Program-made: the position numbers and the translations under genes
Assembly (NCBI GenBank): GCA_021399435.1
Contig: JAJTUP010000005.1
Span: 744,001-808,000 of the forward strand
Reading direction: 5' to 3'
Source of the DNA: Diaporthe sp. PMI_573
Taxonomy: Eukaryota; Ascomycota; Sordariomycetes; Diaporthales; Diaporthaceae
Length of the DNA: 64,000 bases
In this document: positions 23,576 to 35,096 of the stretch, one piece after another
Layout: every line of letters starts with the position of its first letter
How positions within the stretch are numbered: the first letter of the stretch is position 1
The notes under the pieces: model-generated
Databases searched by the model: none
The model's input: only the letters and a program-made list of their open reading frames with translations
What the model was told of the DNA's origin: nothing

Positions 23576-24718
23576 CCTTCCTTTCGTTTTCGTGGGTTAG
23601 GACCGTGGGTTGGTTGGTGGGGGAGAAGTTGGCGAGGGGAAGAATGGTCCGTGTGGAGGTTTGGATATCCGGGGCTGTTTGGTTCTGTTCCTCTCCTCAA
23701 GGGTGAGAAGTTGTAAAACGAGTGACTGGTATTCGAGAGAAACTGAGGAACGAGAGGAAGACCACCCCGACCGCCACCAGGTGATTGAACTTGGCTGTTG
23801 GGTCGCTTTTATGTAACGCATGCATGCACACCACCCCAGCCCCAACAGCCGTTGTCCGCCCCAGTGGGTCAGTCAACACGGGACTAGAAGTGAACTTTTC
23901 GCCCGTCCTCGCCCCCTCCTCCGAGCACTGACAGGCGGCCGTCCGAACAGAACGACGATCAGCATGGTGGGAACTAACTGGCGCGGTCTAGATCGCTCCA
24001 AGCTCGCGGCTGCCTGACCGAGGCTCTGTCTTCGGCCCCCTTTGCCTGGCGGGCGCGCGGGCTGGGCGGCTGCTGCTGCTGGGGGCAAAACGTGGAGCCC
24101 CCTGACCCACTGGAATAAGTGGCGATGCTTCTTCGTATATATAACATGTCAGCTTTCTTGGTCTCTCGTCTTCCTCCGGCGCTAGAAAGATGGACAGGGG
24201 CGGGGTGGTGGTGCCTTCATGGTTGTAGACGGGATTTCTTTTTTGGCATAGCAATCAGGATGCAGAACGACAATTCTCCCTTTTCATATGTTGTTGTTGC
24301 TCATTTCGTACAGACGCTGGTACAGAAAGCTGGGAGGGATACAAACCCCCAGCGGAGTCAGGACAGGCCTTCCCGTATATACAAGTGAACGACGACAAAA
24401 CTAAACAAAACCGAAAAAAGGAGTATTATGCTCATGTCTGAATTAGATATGTGACGTCAGAAAAACAGCCGTCCCACACTCAACAGCATTCCCATCCTCG
24501 CCATGCCTCATCCTCAACCCCGGAAAACAAAAACAAAGAAGATCCCATCAGTCGCCCCATAACGCCCGTCTGGCTTAGCAGCATCGCAAGAAGCAAGGAA
24601 AACATGGATAGGACAAAATAAAAAAACTCGCGCCGGGTCTGATTACCCGATGATGATCCGAAACCCATGATGATTTTGAATACAGTTGAAGCATCGCCAA
24701 ATGAAACCAGGATAAGAA

Positions 24719-24757
<39 letters not shown>

Positions 24758-24812
24758 CGTGTTGTGTGAACAATCGCTGTCCTTCGAACATCAACGCAGC
24801 CAGCCAATACTA
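23576..24812. other. Intergenic between methyltransferase start and EFR3 end
   Basis: This holds the methyltransferase promoter (about 23576-24100) and the EFR3 3' flank. The only distinct element is the (GT)n microsatellite near the EFR3 stop. No conserved frame is seen. Confidence 0.5.
24721..24754. repeat. (GT)17 microsatellite
   Basis: Seventeen perfect GT dinucleotides lie about 60 bp beyond the EFR3 stop codon, probably within its 3' untranslated region. Confidence 0.95.
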
Positions 24813-27800
24813 CTAGTAAGGCGGCCTGCTGACATTCCCAAGACCCCCCTCGCCAACCCGCGAGTCAATCCCCTTGAGCAGCGACTGCAGGTCCATAGTC
24901 GGCAGCGCCTCATCCCTCGAGTGGATACTACCCCACGTGGATGACCGCACCGTATCCCCGCCCCTGCTCTTGACGCTCCGCTGCTTGGGGTTCTTGAGCG
25001 GCGGCAGGGAGTGCGGTGAGCTGAACTCGAGGCTCGCAGCGTAGTCCCTGGTGGCGGTCTGCGGCGGCGCAGGGTGCGGGGCCCCGGCAAAGTCGGAGGG
25101 CAGGGGGGGCACGGGCGGGACGCCCTCGCTGTCCTCCTCGTCGTCTAGGATCGGCCCGGACTCGCTCGGGGGGTTGGAGTTCAGCGGGCCTAGGGAGGCG
25201 CCGTCTGAGCCCTTGCGCTCGCGGCCCCCCTGGGACATGGACCGCGTTCGCGTGTGTGCGGTTGAGGAACCGTCGGTCTGGGCGCCTTGCGACTGTGCGG
25301 TGGCGGGTGGTGGGTTGAAAGACATCTCCGAGGTTGACATGTCGTAGCTAACGAGGCTGTCCTCGCTGCTGCTGACGTCGCGCCCGCCAGCCGTCAGGGG
25401 CGGGGCGGGCATCTCCCCAGAGAGGATCTTCTTCATCTGGCTGACGGACGTGGTGCCCTCCTCTGGGGTCGACATTCCGTCAGGGTTGCGCGACAGACCG
25501 CTGCGGACACTGCTCTTGCGCGTCCTCGTCTGCAACGGCGCAAGAGTGCGTCCCCCATCCGGCGCAGGCTGGGACCGCGGCCGTACGTCGTGGTTGCTAC
25601 CCGCAGGCGTATGCTGGCCAGGATCCTTGTGCCCGTTCGCCAGTGCGCCATTAAGGCCGAGGCGGTGGCGGTGGGTCCCGCTCGTCCCGGCGCGCGAGCC
25701 GTTGAGCGAGGCCGACTTGCTGGCAGCCTGGACGGTTGCCACGGCAGCCTCGCGGGACCAGTCAAACAGCATCGCCTCCTTAAAGCCTGCCGGAATCTCC
25801 CTCTCATTCTCGGTCGGCGAGATCATGCTGCCCGTAGAGCCGAGGATGGGCTGCGAGAACGTGCGTCCGGGTGACCCGGCTGGACTGGTCGGTGGCGAGA
25901 GTGTGGCCTCCTGGTAGCTCGTGCAGATGCAGTCGACGAGCGACAGGCGGTCGTCAAACGGTAGCAGTGCCTCTGATTCTGCCTCCTGCTGCGATATCTT
26001 AGATTGCTGCGAGACCACGCCGGGGATGCCAATCTTCTCCAAAGGTGGTGCCGGAACTTGCACGCCGTCGACCCAGAGTTGCTTGGTCCTCCGCCGGATT
26101 ATCTCGTTCTGAATTGCACGCCCAACAAAGGACGCGTCGAAATCGAACTTCTCCGTCAACACCCAGAAGTAGCCATGACACAAGCTCCCCAGGCGCACTT
26201 TCTGCAGTGGCGTCTCGGCCTCCTGGATGTCTTCCTGTAGTCGGAATACCATAGGTAGACCGAAACGGACCGCGTTGACTCCCAGGCGGTTCACGAGCTT
26301 CGTAAGCAGTACGTGAAGAAGAACGACATCCGAATCAAAGTCCAGATACTGCAGGGCATTGTCATAGATGGCTATGTGCAACAGATGCAGGAACTTGCTC
26401 TTGAACTTCTTGGACGGTCGTTCTCGGTAAGAGGTAGCTGACCGGGCGCGTCGGGCATCCGTCGGCGTGGCAGGCTCAGGTTGCAGGCCAGATCGCTGGT
26501 CGTCTTTCGCAATCAGGTCTGTCTTTCTCGTCTCTCGATCCAGCCAGGTCAGCAGCGCGTCGACGTAAGCTTTTCGCACCTCCCCGTCCGCGTCCTTGAG
26601 CAACCACTGCGTGCCCTCCCACTTCTCCATGGGCACCGGGTATCTCGACAAGCTGATACTACCGCTCATTTTCACTTTCGGGTTAGCGATCTTCAGGATC
26701 CCCTTCACCGCCTTCAAAGCCGTGAGCTTTGCAATGGTGAGGAAGAAAGGCGACTCCGAATGCTGGTCATCCGATGCTTTCGTGTCGGTGTCTGTTTGTT
26801 CGCCCTGGGCCGTCGAGTTCGCCGTGGCCCCATTCTTGGATGGCTTCAACCGAAGCAGCAGGGCCGAGACCATGTCGATGATCTGTTCGTTGTAGTAGAC
26901 GTGGGTTGCCAGATCCCCCATCGTCTGCTGTATGCGTCCTAGGAGCTCCTTTTTCGCGCCGCCGGTTGGGTCGCCGGGCATCTGCACCAGGCGCCTCATG
27001 TGTTGTACAAGACCCATCATAATATCCATCACACTCAATCCTATCAAGTTCACGTCCGACCGGAGCAGGGACCCAATCATGGCCGTCAGCACGATGTGTT
27101 GCCGCAACGTCTCCTCCTTGAGCTGCATCTGGATCATGGTGTCCATAGCAGTGACCAGGATCACGTATCGCTCCTGCATGGGCGCCCACCGCGAGACGAG
27201 TCCAAACAGGTGGATGGCCCACCCGCTGTCCTGGCCGCTGCTGGTCCTGACCACGGTCTCGTCCTGCTGAACCCGCTCCTCGATGAACTTCAACAAGGCC
27301 GTGGTGGCCGTGTGCATTTGCTGCCTGTTGGGCACGACAAAGATCTGCTTCAGGCACTGGATGGCCAGGACGCCTGTCTCCTCCTCAGCCAGCTTGTCGA
27401 CATCGCCAGCCGTGCCCGACAGGGCTATGGGGTTCGGATCTCCGCCGGTCTCGGTGGTGTGCACCGTCGCGTTGCTGTTCCTCCTCTTGAGCAGATGATC
27501 CGTGTTCACCTTCTCCTCCATGTTGGCCCGCTGCAACAACACGTCCAGAAACTCTTCGTTGCCGGTCCACAGGTTCTCCAGGATCATGGGAACTATGACT
27601 TCCAGCTGCCGCCCGGCAACAGAGGAGAGGGCATCCGACGAGGCGATGCTCTTGATGGCCCCGAGGCCCGCGTTCCTCCATCGCACGGCCACCGGCTTGC
27701 TCGGCTGGTTCTTGCCTTGTTGTTCTCGTGTCGAAGCCAAAGCCGCGTACTGCTGGATCACAGCCTCGTACTGGCGGAGATAGGCCTGGTCGGCAAATAG

Positions 27801-28282
27801 GGAGGAGGCGTCGTGGTTCGCGCAGAAGGCGTCGAAGGTGGGGAGGGAGGACTCGACCAGAGTAATGTCATTTGACCGCAGGATCAGGTCCAGGATCTTC
27901 AGGACGAATTTCGCGAATAGGGGCAGGTCCTTTGGGCTCTTCTCGATCAAGGCCTCGAGGATCTGGAGGGTGACCTGGACATTGCTGTGTGCAGGGTCTG
28001 TGTCAGTCTTGTGCGTGTTTATGTGCATGTGCGCATTTGTGCCTGCTGATCCACGGTTGAAACATACCCAATGCGCTGGTGCCAGATGTCGCTGGCGGTC
28101 TTCTTCTCGAGGAACTCGCCGACCTTGTTGATCTTTGTCTTGCGGGAGATGAGGTAGAACAGCAGGTAGCTCAGCTCGCTCGAGTTGGGCTTGACGCCTA
28201 TTGTGGTCTTGTTGGTGCGCGGGTAGCACTTGAGCACGAGGACCTGGTGCTTTGGCCGACACTTTTGCTGGATGGACTGCAT
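24813..28282 (-). CDS. EFR3: EFR3-like plasma-membrane scaffold of phosphatidylinositol 4-kinase
   Basis: Model complement(join(24813..27984, 28068..28282)), 1128 residues; intron 27985-28067 (GTATGT..CACAG), splitting a Gly codon (ATT GG|C AAT). Efr3 anchors the Stt4 PI4-kinase complex (with Ypp1/TTC7) at PIK patches on the plasma membrane. Seen: the family N-terminus QQKCRPKHQVLVLKCYP with cysteines at 8 and 19 (metazoan EFR3 is palmitoylated on N-terminal cysteines; here this is inference), then NSSELSYLLFY and FLEKKTASDIW. After the splice come VQVTLQILEALIEKSPKDLPLFAKFVLKILD (broken here: LIEKSPKDLP, LKILDLILRSNDITLVESSL), then long ARM/HEAT-like helical repeats to about residue 750, and a Ser/Pro-rich disordered tail of about 350 residues carrying many potential phosphosites. 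The length is usual for filamentous fungi. Start ATG context is gcaATGC. The continuous frame over the intron gives a non-family N-terminus and was rejected. Confidence 0.93.
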
Positions 28283-29970
28283 TGCGCCGACGGCTGTGGC
28301 AGGCTGTCGAACTCGAGAGCTGGGAGAGCAGTTGCGTCCTCGCTACCGTTGACCAGCCACGGTGGCCTCGGTGTGCTTATTCGTCGCGTGGCTGCTCGCG
28401 CAGAAAACGTGGGCGTGGACGTGGGCGTGGCGCTGGGCTGGGCTGGGCTTGGAGCTGAGGGCGGAACGCACGGCGCGGGTGGCAGGGATGCTAGGGATGG
28501 GAGGCAGGAGAGAAAGGAGTGACAGAAGACAGGCAGGACATGAATGAAGGTGTGAGGAGGAGGAAAAGAGGAAAAGGGACAGAGAGATGTGCTGGATTAT
28601 CGTGGTGTGCAAGGCGGAGGTTGTATCACCATCTGGAAGGGAATTAGAGGGAAAATGGGCCTCCCCGTACCGCAATAGCAGGCAATCTTACTGTCACGGA
28701 CGTTGGAGCTGGAATTGCGGATGGAGCAGCATCAAATCTGATTTCTGGGATCCGGGAGGGCACACAGACCGCTGGCGAGCCTAGGCCCCTACTTGTGCTA
28801 GGCTCTCGGGCTTGCACGGGCCACGTCATTCCAGGACCTCCCAGGAGGAACTGCCAGCTCCCGGTCCAGCCAGTCCCTGCTGTGAGTGACTAATTCCCCG
28901 GGCTGAGCATTGCTGGCATGATAATGATAATTCTGGAAATAGAAGACCCTCGAGGACCGACCCGAGGACCCTCGTGTGAAGTGTGTTTATTTATTCCAGC
29001 ATTTGGCCCCTGCATCGACGTAACAGTGCCTCTCCTGTCAGATACAAAAAAAAAGTCACTGCCGTGTCTCATAGTCGGCTGGGTACGGCTGACTGCCTGA
29101 CTGCCGCTTATTCTTGTTCTTATTTCAGGAGAAGGATCTGGTGGCACAGCAGACTGCAGCACCACAAACGACGTCACACACCCGGATTTTGTTGGGGATC
29201 TGGGAACGGCTGCTAGCAACGGCCAAGCGGCGAACCATGTTGCCTGGCCATCGGCCATGTGGGCGGGAGAATAGACTATCACACCATGCAGCCTAAAAGT
29301 CTATATCAATGTAATCTAGTGGGTGGTGGTGGTGTTTTGGGACGAATGGGCGGGCGGCGGACCTGACGGCATGCGAAGCTTTCCCCAAAAGCTGCTTCCG
29401 TCATTCGGTCGGAACCGATGAGCTCTTCCCGCCACGGAAACAATCGTCATGAGCTAGCGACCATCCCCATCTTCCAGATGGAGCTACAGCTCCCGATCTG
29501 CACTATCTTGTCCTCACCTCCAGAACATACACTTTAGTCCAGCTGTCCAGCCACCCTGTCAACGCAGTCCAAAAAGTCGGTGCCCACTGTGGTCAACCCC
29601 ACAACAAAGTGACAGTTCACCATCATCGTCACCCCAATTCTAGCCGGCAGTAGCACTGGCCCCATCAAATGTTGGACCGGGTATCCACCTCTCTCTCTTC
29701 ACGTGTGTCCCCGAGCCTACAACGACTGTAGGCTCATTTAGGAGGTAAGGGACCGGTGAGTGCAGAGGATCGATCACTGAGCTGCATGTCTCTTTAATTC
29801 AACTAGTATTTCACCTTCTAGACCATGCGCCTTGGCAGTGCAGAATAGTCTTGGTTGAGCTATAACTGTGTGGGGATTCTTCATGTCGACGGCGACAATA
29901 TGTATCAACATTTATTCTCATATCCTCCACAAGACAACCTATCATAACAACAGGTACGTCCATGCTACTT
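28283..29970. other. Intergenic: EFR3 promoter and start of the accessory segment
   Basis: The first part is G/A-rich promoter sequence of EFR3. No coding frame can be supported in the rest. The sequence becomes more AT-rich towards 29.8 kb, where the zinc-finger/TPR gene ends. Confidence 0.5.
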
Positions 29971-32835
29971 TCATCGCCAATCCTCCAGAACTTTGATGGA
30001 TGTAGCGGTGTGTAGATGCTCCGGCCCAAATACTTCAAAGCGGAGTTGGGCGCAGGAGTCCATCAAGGCGATAGCATCAGCGATACGTCCTTGGGAGTGC
30101 CAGGTCAAAGCCAGGCTGTGCATACTGATGAAAGTCTCGGGATGGGTAGGCCCTTGTACCCGCTTGCGAGTCTCCAGCACTTCCACGTACAACTTCTCGG
30201 CCGCTTCAAATTTGTCTTGTGTCCAAAAGACCCTCGCCAAATTTTCCCTGAAGGTGAGAGTGATGGGATGATCAAGCCCGAATTCCTTCTTGCAAATCTC
30301 CATCACTTCCACATGCCGCCTCTCGGCCTCTTCCCACCGGCCTAGTTTGTGAAGCGTGAACGCTACGTTAGACATACTGGTGAGTGTGTCGATATGAGCA
30401 GGCCCGAGTACCTGCACGCGAGTCTCCATCGCTTCCACGCCCAGCTCCTCGGCCTCTTCCAATCGACCTAACTTTGAAAGCGTTGACGCCAGGTTGGCCA
30501 TACTGAGGAGCACTCCGGGATCCTCGCGGCCCAGCACCTTCTTCCTCAGCTCCAGTAGGTCCCGTTCTACCTGCTCGGACTCTATGTACTTTCCCTGTAA
30601 GTGTAGCACATGGCCCAGGTTGTTCATACCAGCCAATGTATCCAAATGCTCGCGGCCTAGTGCCTTCTCCCTCAGGTCCAGTATCTTCCGGTAGATCTGC
30701 TCGGCCTCCATGTACTTCATCTGGCCGCGTAGTACGGTCGCTAGATCCTGCATCTTATCCAATGTATCGGGATGCTCGCTACCCATTGTCTTCTCTGTCT
30801 GCTCCAGTGCGTCCCGAAAACGCTGCTCGGTTTCCTCATATTTCTCAAAATCGGTGCACCACTTACCCACTTCAAAATCATCAGAGCTTGCCTTATCGTC
30901 GGTAGACTGTTGGGTGTCGTGGTGAGCCCGACTACTTTCACTACTAAGCCCATCGTCATCGTCAGAGGCTTGGAGATCTTGGAGTATGCCTCCAGTGGTT
31001 CCAACTCCATGCGGTGGACTTGAGCCACCAACGTCCGATGCGAGTCCTTTAATCTGGGTTTCGCTGGCATCTATTTCGCTGTGGAGCTCGAAACCACCCT
31101 CAAAGTCATCATCGCGAGAACCCTCCTTATCCACTCGGTTTGCTTTACCCGAGTCTGCGTTGGAGCCATCATCTTCGTTGTTAACAGATCTGGGCAAAGC
31201 AAAACCGGCAAATCTTTCCAGATGCAGCGCAATGTGGGTCTCTATTTTTCTGCCTGTTTTCAGCTCCACCATGCAGACGGGGCAGGTCCGTTCTGCGACA
31301 TCTGATACTGATTCACTGGCTTGGATGATGCGGGTTAAAGATGCTTCACCGCTTATAAATCCTCCATGTTGCTCTTGGAGATGACGCTTGTATGTTTCGA
31401 GCTTCTTGAAGACCTGATCCGAGTGCTCCCGACATCTCCAAACCTTGCGGTGTTCTGAGTTCTCGTGCTGCACCCAGTCCTGCCGACTGTCGTACAGCTG
31501 TGCCGGATTTCGACAGTCCTCGTACGTGCAAATGTAAGGGCGCATGTCGTGTATCAGATGAGCTTTCCATGCTTTCTCGGCCAGAACTTCGTTTGGGCAA
31601 AAGAAGAAGCAGTAAGGACACTCGAAGAACTTTTCCGAGGGTGTATTGCGCGACCTCTTGGGCGGCGGAGGGAAGGCGACGGAGGCATGGGTCGCTTGTG
31701 TTGACGGGGCATATTCCGAGACAGTCCAATTCGAGTGGTTGTCCGATATCTCGAGCTGCGCGATGTCGAGTCTGGTGGCTGTCGTAATGGATGGAACAGT
31801 ACCTGGGATGGGTTCCAACACTGGCTCGCCGGTTCCCTGTCGTTGTGCACTTTGAAGCCGCCCATGTTGAGCCTGATACGCCTTTGTATGTTTGTTGAGT
31901 TTGTCCCGGTGTTTGGCCCAGTACGCAAATTGTTGTCGGCGGCGAACATTCGCCTGTGCGATGCGTTCGATAAGATAGGAATTGGTACCTGTCCTTCCCC
32001 GCTCTTGTTCTTGAATCAGGACAGTCCTGATCGGCTCCCATACTTCATCGTCGTTGTCTCCTGACGGCCCTCCTGGTGCCTCTGCAGGATGATGGTCTTG
32101 GCGTGCCCTGACCTTCCGATACTCCAGAAATACTGATTTGACGTAGTCTACATCAGCTTTCTTCATGGCTTCAAGAAAGTCGACTCCAGTGTCTTCATCC
32201 ACCTGTCGGTGATTGATCGCCTTGGAAGATCCAAGTCGGGTAGAAGGGTTCCGCATTTTCGTGGATATCTTGAAGAGTCTGTTGATAGGATCCCGGATTC
32301 CGTCTAGCAAGAGTTCCATATCGGATTCTTCTTCGCCTTCGTCTTCGTCTTCGTCTTCATTCTCGTCTCCCGTCGTTTCTGGTGTTGAGCACTCTCCGCG
32401 AGTTTCATCCATCCCAGTCGCACCCGCGTGGATGGCACCTGGGTAAATTCGTAAAACTGATTTGATTCTGTAAGTATCTTGGTTCTTGATTCAGACCTTG
32501 GAGGGCTTACCGTCTTCTAACGAGTTGATCAGGTCCTGCATGAATCCTCGTAGTGTCTGCGCCAGCCCCTCGGCTTCTCGGACACGGTAGTCCAGAGAGC
32601 CGTGGCCTGCAACGAAAAGTCCCATATTTGCAGCCCAGAGATCGAATCTCTCTGATTCGGCTACAAACAGATCCACGGGCCATGCTTTGTCGGTACTCTC
32701 CTTGAGAGCCTTCTCGACTTTACAAAAGAGGTCTATAGCGTTGGACCCCAAGTCTGCCAGGGCTACACTGGCAGAGTCTTTATCTATGGGCATTGATCTG
32801 TCCATTGAAAACGATAATTTAGAAGGATTACCCAT
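29971..32835 (-). CDS. acuF-like C2H2 zinc-finger protein with C-terminal 42-residue TPR array
   Basis: Model complement(join(29971..32438, 32511..32835)), 930 residues; intron 32439-32510 (GTAAGC..CCAG), splitting a Gly codon. Exon 1 gives the N-terminal helical module usual in fungal acuF-like C2H2 proteins (DLFCKVEKAL, ERFDLWAANMGLF, LDYRVRE). An Asp/Glu-rich stretch follows. Zinc-binding motifs lie at about residues 378-535: FECPYCFFFCP with a downstream HLIHD, YICTYEDC, WVQHENSEHR, WRCREH, YKRHLQEQH and TCPVCMVEL with HIALHLERFA. Residues about 640-928 form seven consecutive 42-residue TPRs of the kinesin-light-chain type (A-E-x-IYRKILDLREK-x-LG-x-EH-x-DTL pattern). Near-regular 42-mer arrays like this are frequent in fungal NLR receptors and change copy number easily. 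No nucleotide-binding domain is present. It is divergent to the DUF7580 gene with 322 bp between starts. Function unknown; DNA- or protein-binding with a TPR scaffold is inference. Confidence 0.82.
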
Positions 32836-33157
32836 GGAAAGGTCTCTTATGACAAGGTCAAGATTGTCACTTTGTCGGGTCCGCGTGAGCGAACCGGTCA
32901 GATGTAGCTCCCCCGCTGATTGTGTAACAGTCTCTGGATTATTTTTGTTCCATATTTAAGCTGATCAAGCGAGCGAATACCACTCCAAATCGAGTCTCAA
33001 GGGTAGCACTGCATATCAGCAAGACATAAAGCGGAGTAGTGACGGTAAAGCTGGCCGACGTGCCACCGCCGTTCTCGCGATCTTCAGTTCAGCACAAGGC
33101 CCGTTCATACTACGAAACATCCTGGCCGATATTTCGTCCTCTTTGCGTGTTCCTACT
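32836..33157. promoter_or_regulatory. Bidirectional promoter between the zinc-finger/TPR and DUF7580 genes
   Basis: A 322-bp spacer separates the two divergent start codons (ATG at 32835 minus, ATG at 33158 plus). It must carry the core promoter of both genes, so joint regulation is likely. No specific operator is recognised. Confidence 0.6.
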
Positions 33158-34940
33158 ATGTCGGGAATCGAAGTTGCAGGTGTCATCCTCGGGGCCCTCC
33201 CTCTCGTCCTTAAATCCGTGGATGCTTATCGAGGTGGGTGTCGAAGGGTTGGCACAGCCTTCAAAAAGCGCAAGCATGTCGATAAGCTGGCCCGGGCACT
33301 CGGTACTCAACAGCTGATTTTGAACGAACTCATCAAGTCGGTCATTCGAGAGAGCGGTTGCGAAGACGTTTCAGCTTTTGAAGATGATGCATTCATCTAC
33401 CTCGACAATCCAGATGTTCAGCAGCAAGTGGGGCAATTTTTAGGCCCAAGAAACACAAGGGTCTTGATTGACGAGCTCAAGGCCAGCAGTGAGGCTGTGA
33501 GAAAGGTAGCTAAGTGTATATCATGCCTTGTGCCTGGATTTAAGGTAAGGCTCGCTGCGATTTCTACTACTGAAAACAATGTTAATACCGCACTAGGGGC
33601 CCGAAGATGACCTCTTTGCCATCATCAAAGTCAACCAAGAAAAGCCGAGTTTGGTGGCTGATTTGGCTCCAACGATCAAGCTGCTACTTAATATCACCAA
33701 AATAAAGGAGGCGACTGATGAGATTGACAAGAGCAGCGGTATACTTGACCGCCTGTGTAGAGTCGCATTGCCAAACTGCCAGTCCATGAATAGCAACTCA
33801 TCCAGAAAGTCTCAGAAGCTGGCAAAAGCGTTTCGCCAGATCAGAGGGCTGGCCGGGGGTCTTTACGATGCTGTTCTGCACGGATTCCGAGACGAATGCC
33901 ACGACAGTCATGAGGCAAGGCTGTACCTTGACGACCGTATCGATACTGCTCACCAAGTACTTAACCGGCGAAGTGCGGCAGGCCCTGATGTGCCGCTGAT
34001 GATGTTTGATTTGGTCTTTCATGCTAGGGGACAGAAAGCAGACACACTGTACTACGAAACAGCTGTCCAAGTCTTTGACGACCATACCGATGAAAATATA
34101 AACACCGGGCCCGGCGGTACTCCAGGGTCGGCGAAAACCACGGTTACTTTCTGTGTGACCGATGATTCACCGGAGTCGAAGCCCAATGTAGCTACCATCA
34201 CTGATATCTGCACAACCATCAAGGTGGCTACTGGGATGAAGTCTCGCCCCTCTTTCGCATTGCTAGGAAATCGGCAGATGGCTACTTTCCCGGACCATAA
34301 CGCCATGCTCGCAACCCAGTCGCTGAGTCAGGAAACTTACAGGAACTATGTTTCTCTAAGCCAAATACTGAAGACATCATCACTAAACCTCCCCTGGAAA
34401 CATCGGTTGCAGCTCTCCTTACGGTTAGCATCCAGTCTCCCGCAACTACTCGAAACGCCTTGGCTTACACAAGCGTGGCGTAAAGATGCGGTGTTCTTCC
34501 TCGTGTCAGACGCGCCATCCGGTCCATCAAGCCGCGGAAAACGAAGCCCACGGCCGGATCTTAACCGGCCCTTCGTCGTCTGTAATTTCAGCGGCCAGTC
34601 TCCAGAAGTGCGTTCTAAGGAAACCAAGACAGTAGTGCTGGAGCTAGGAATTATATTACTGGAGATATGGCATGGGATGACTCTGGAGGCACACTTTGGT
34701 CTAGACGAGTCCGACAAACTATCACAGCCGGTGAAATCCTTCGAACGTCTGGCGCAAGCGCTGGAGTGGGAGGCCGACTGGGCAGACCCGATGCCAGGCC
34801 TTTTTGGAGAGGCGGTGTCGCAGTGTTTGAGGGGCAACATGTCCGCTGGGAAAAATCTCGGCTGGGAGGATTTGAATGTCTGGAGCTCGATTTGCGGTGA
34901 TATTATTGAGCCTCTGTCGAAGCTATACAAGAATTTCTGA
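33158..34940 (+). CDS. DUF7580 domain protein (fungal NLR-associated type)
   Basis: Model join(33158..33544, 33597..34940), 576 residues; intron 33545-33596 (GTAAGG..CTAG), 52 nt, phase 0. The join GFK|GPEDDLFAIIK restores continuity. Seen: the N-terminus MSGIEVAGVILGALPLVLKS, a short hydrophobic helix typical of fungal STAND/HeLo-like N-terminal domains, then helical sequence to about residue 260. The C-terminal part has the DUF7580 hallmarks: a helix LPWKHRLQLSLRLASSL, FVVCNF and LELGIILLEIWHGMTLE, which resembles the C-lobe of a degenerate kinase fold. Family knowledge: such proteins are abundant, variable and often near NLR or HET genes; no enzymatic role is established. The start is the first true ATG; a longer frame upstream lacks an ATG. 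Its partner is the divergent zinc-finger/TPR gene, with a TPR relic following. Confidence 0.8.
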
Positions 34941-35096
34941 TTTTAGGGCTGAATTTTGACTCGAATCTCCGCTGCACGGCCACAGCATCTACGCTATGGA
35001 CCAACCGAGGTACATCGCCTTTTCCTGTAAACCATTTGTTTCGTACGGTGAACATGAAATTACTAAATTCCCCCTTCTGAGACCACTCCGAGGAGT

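Noticed and set aside
28019..28262. Continuing EFR3 frame upstream of 27984 without splicing
   Set aside because: Gives a non-family N-terminus; splicing at 28067/27985 restores the conserved start of EFR3 with matching phase.
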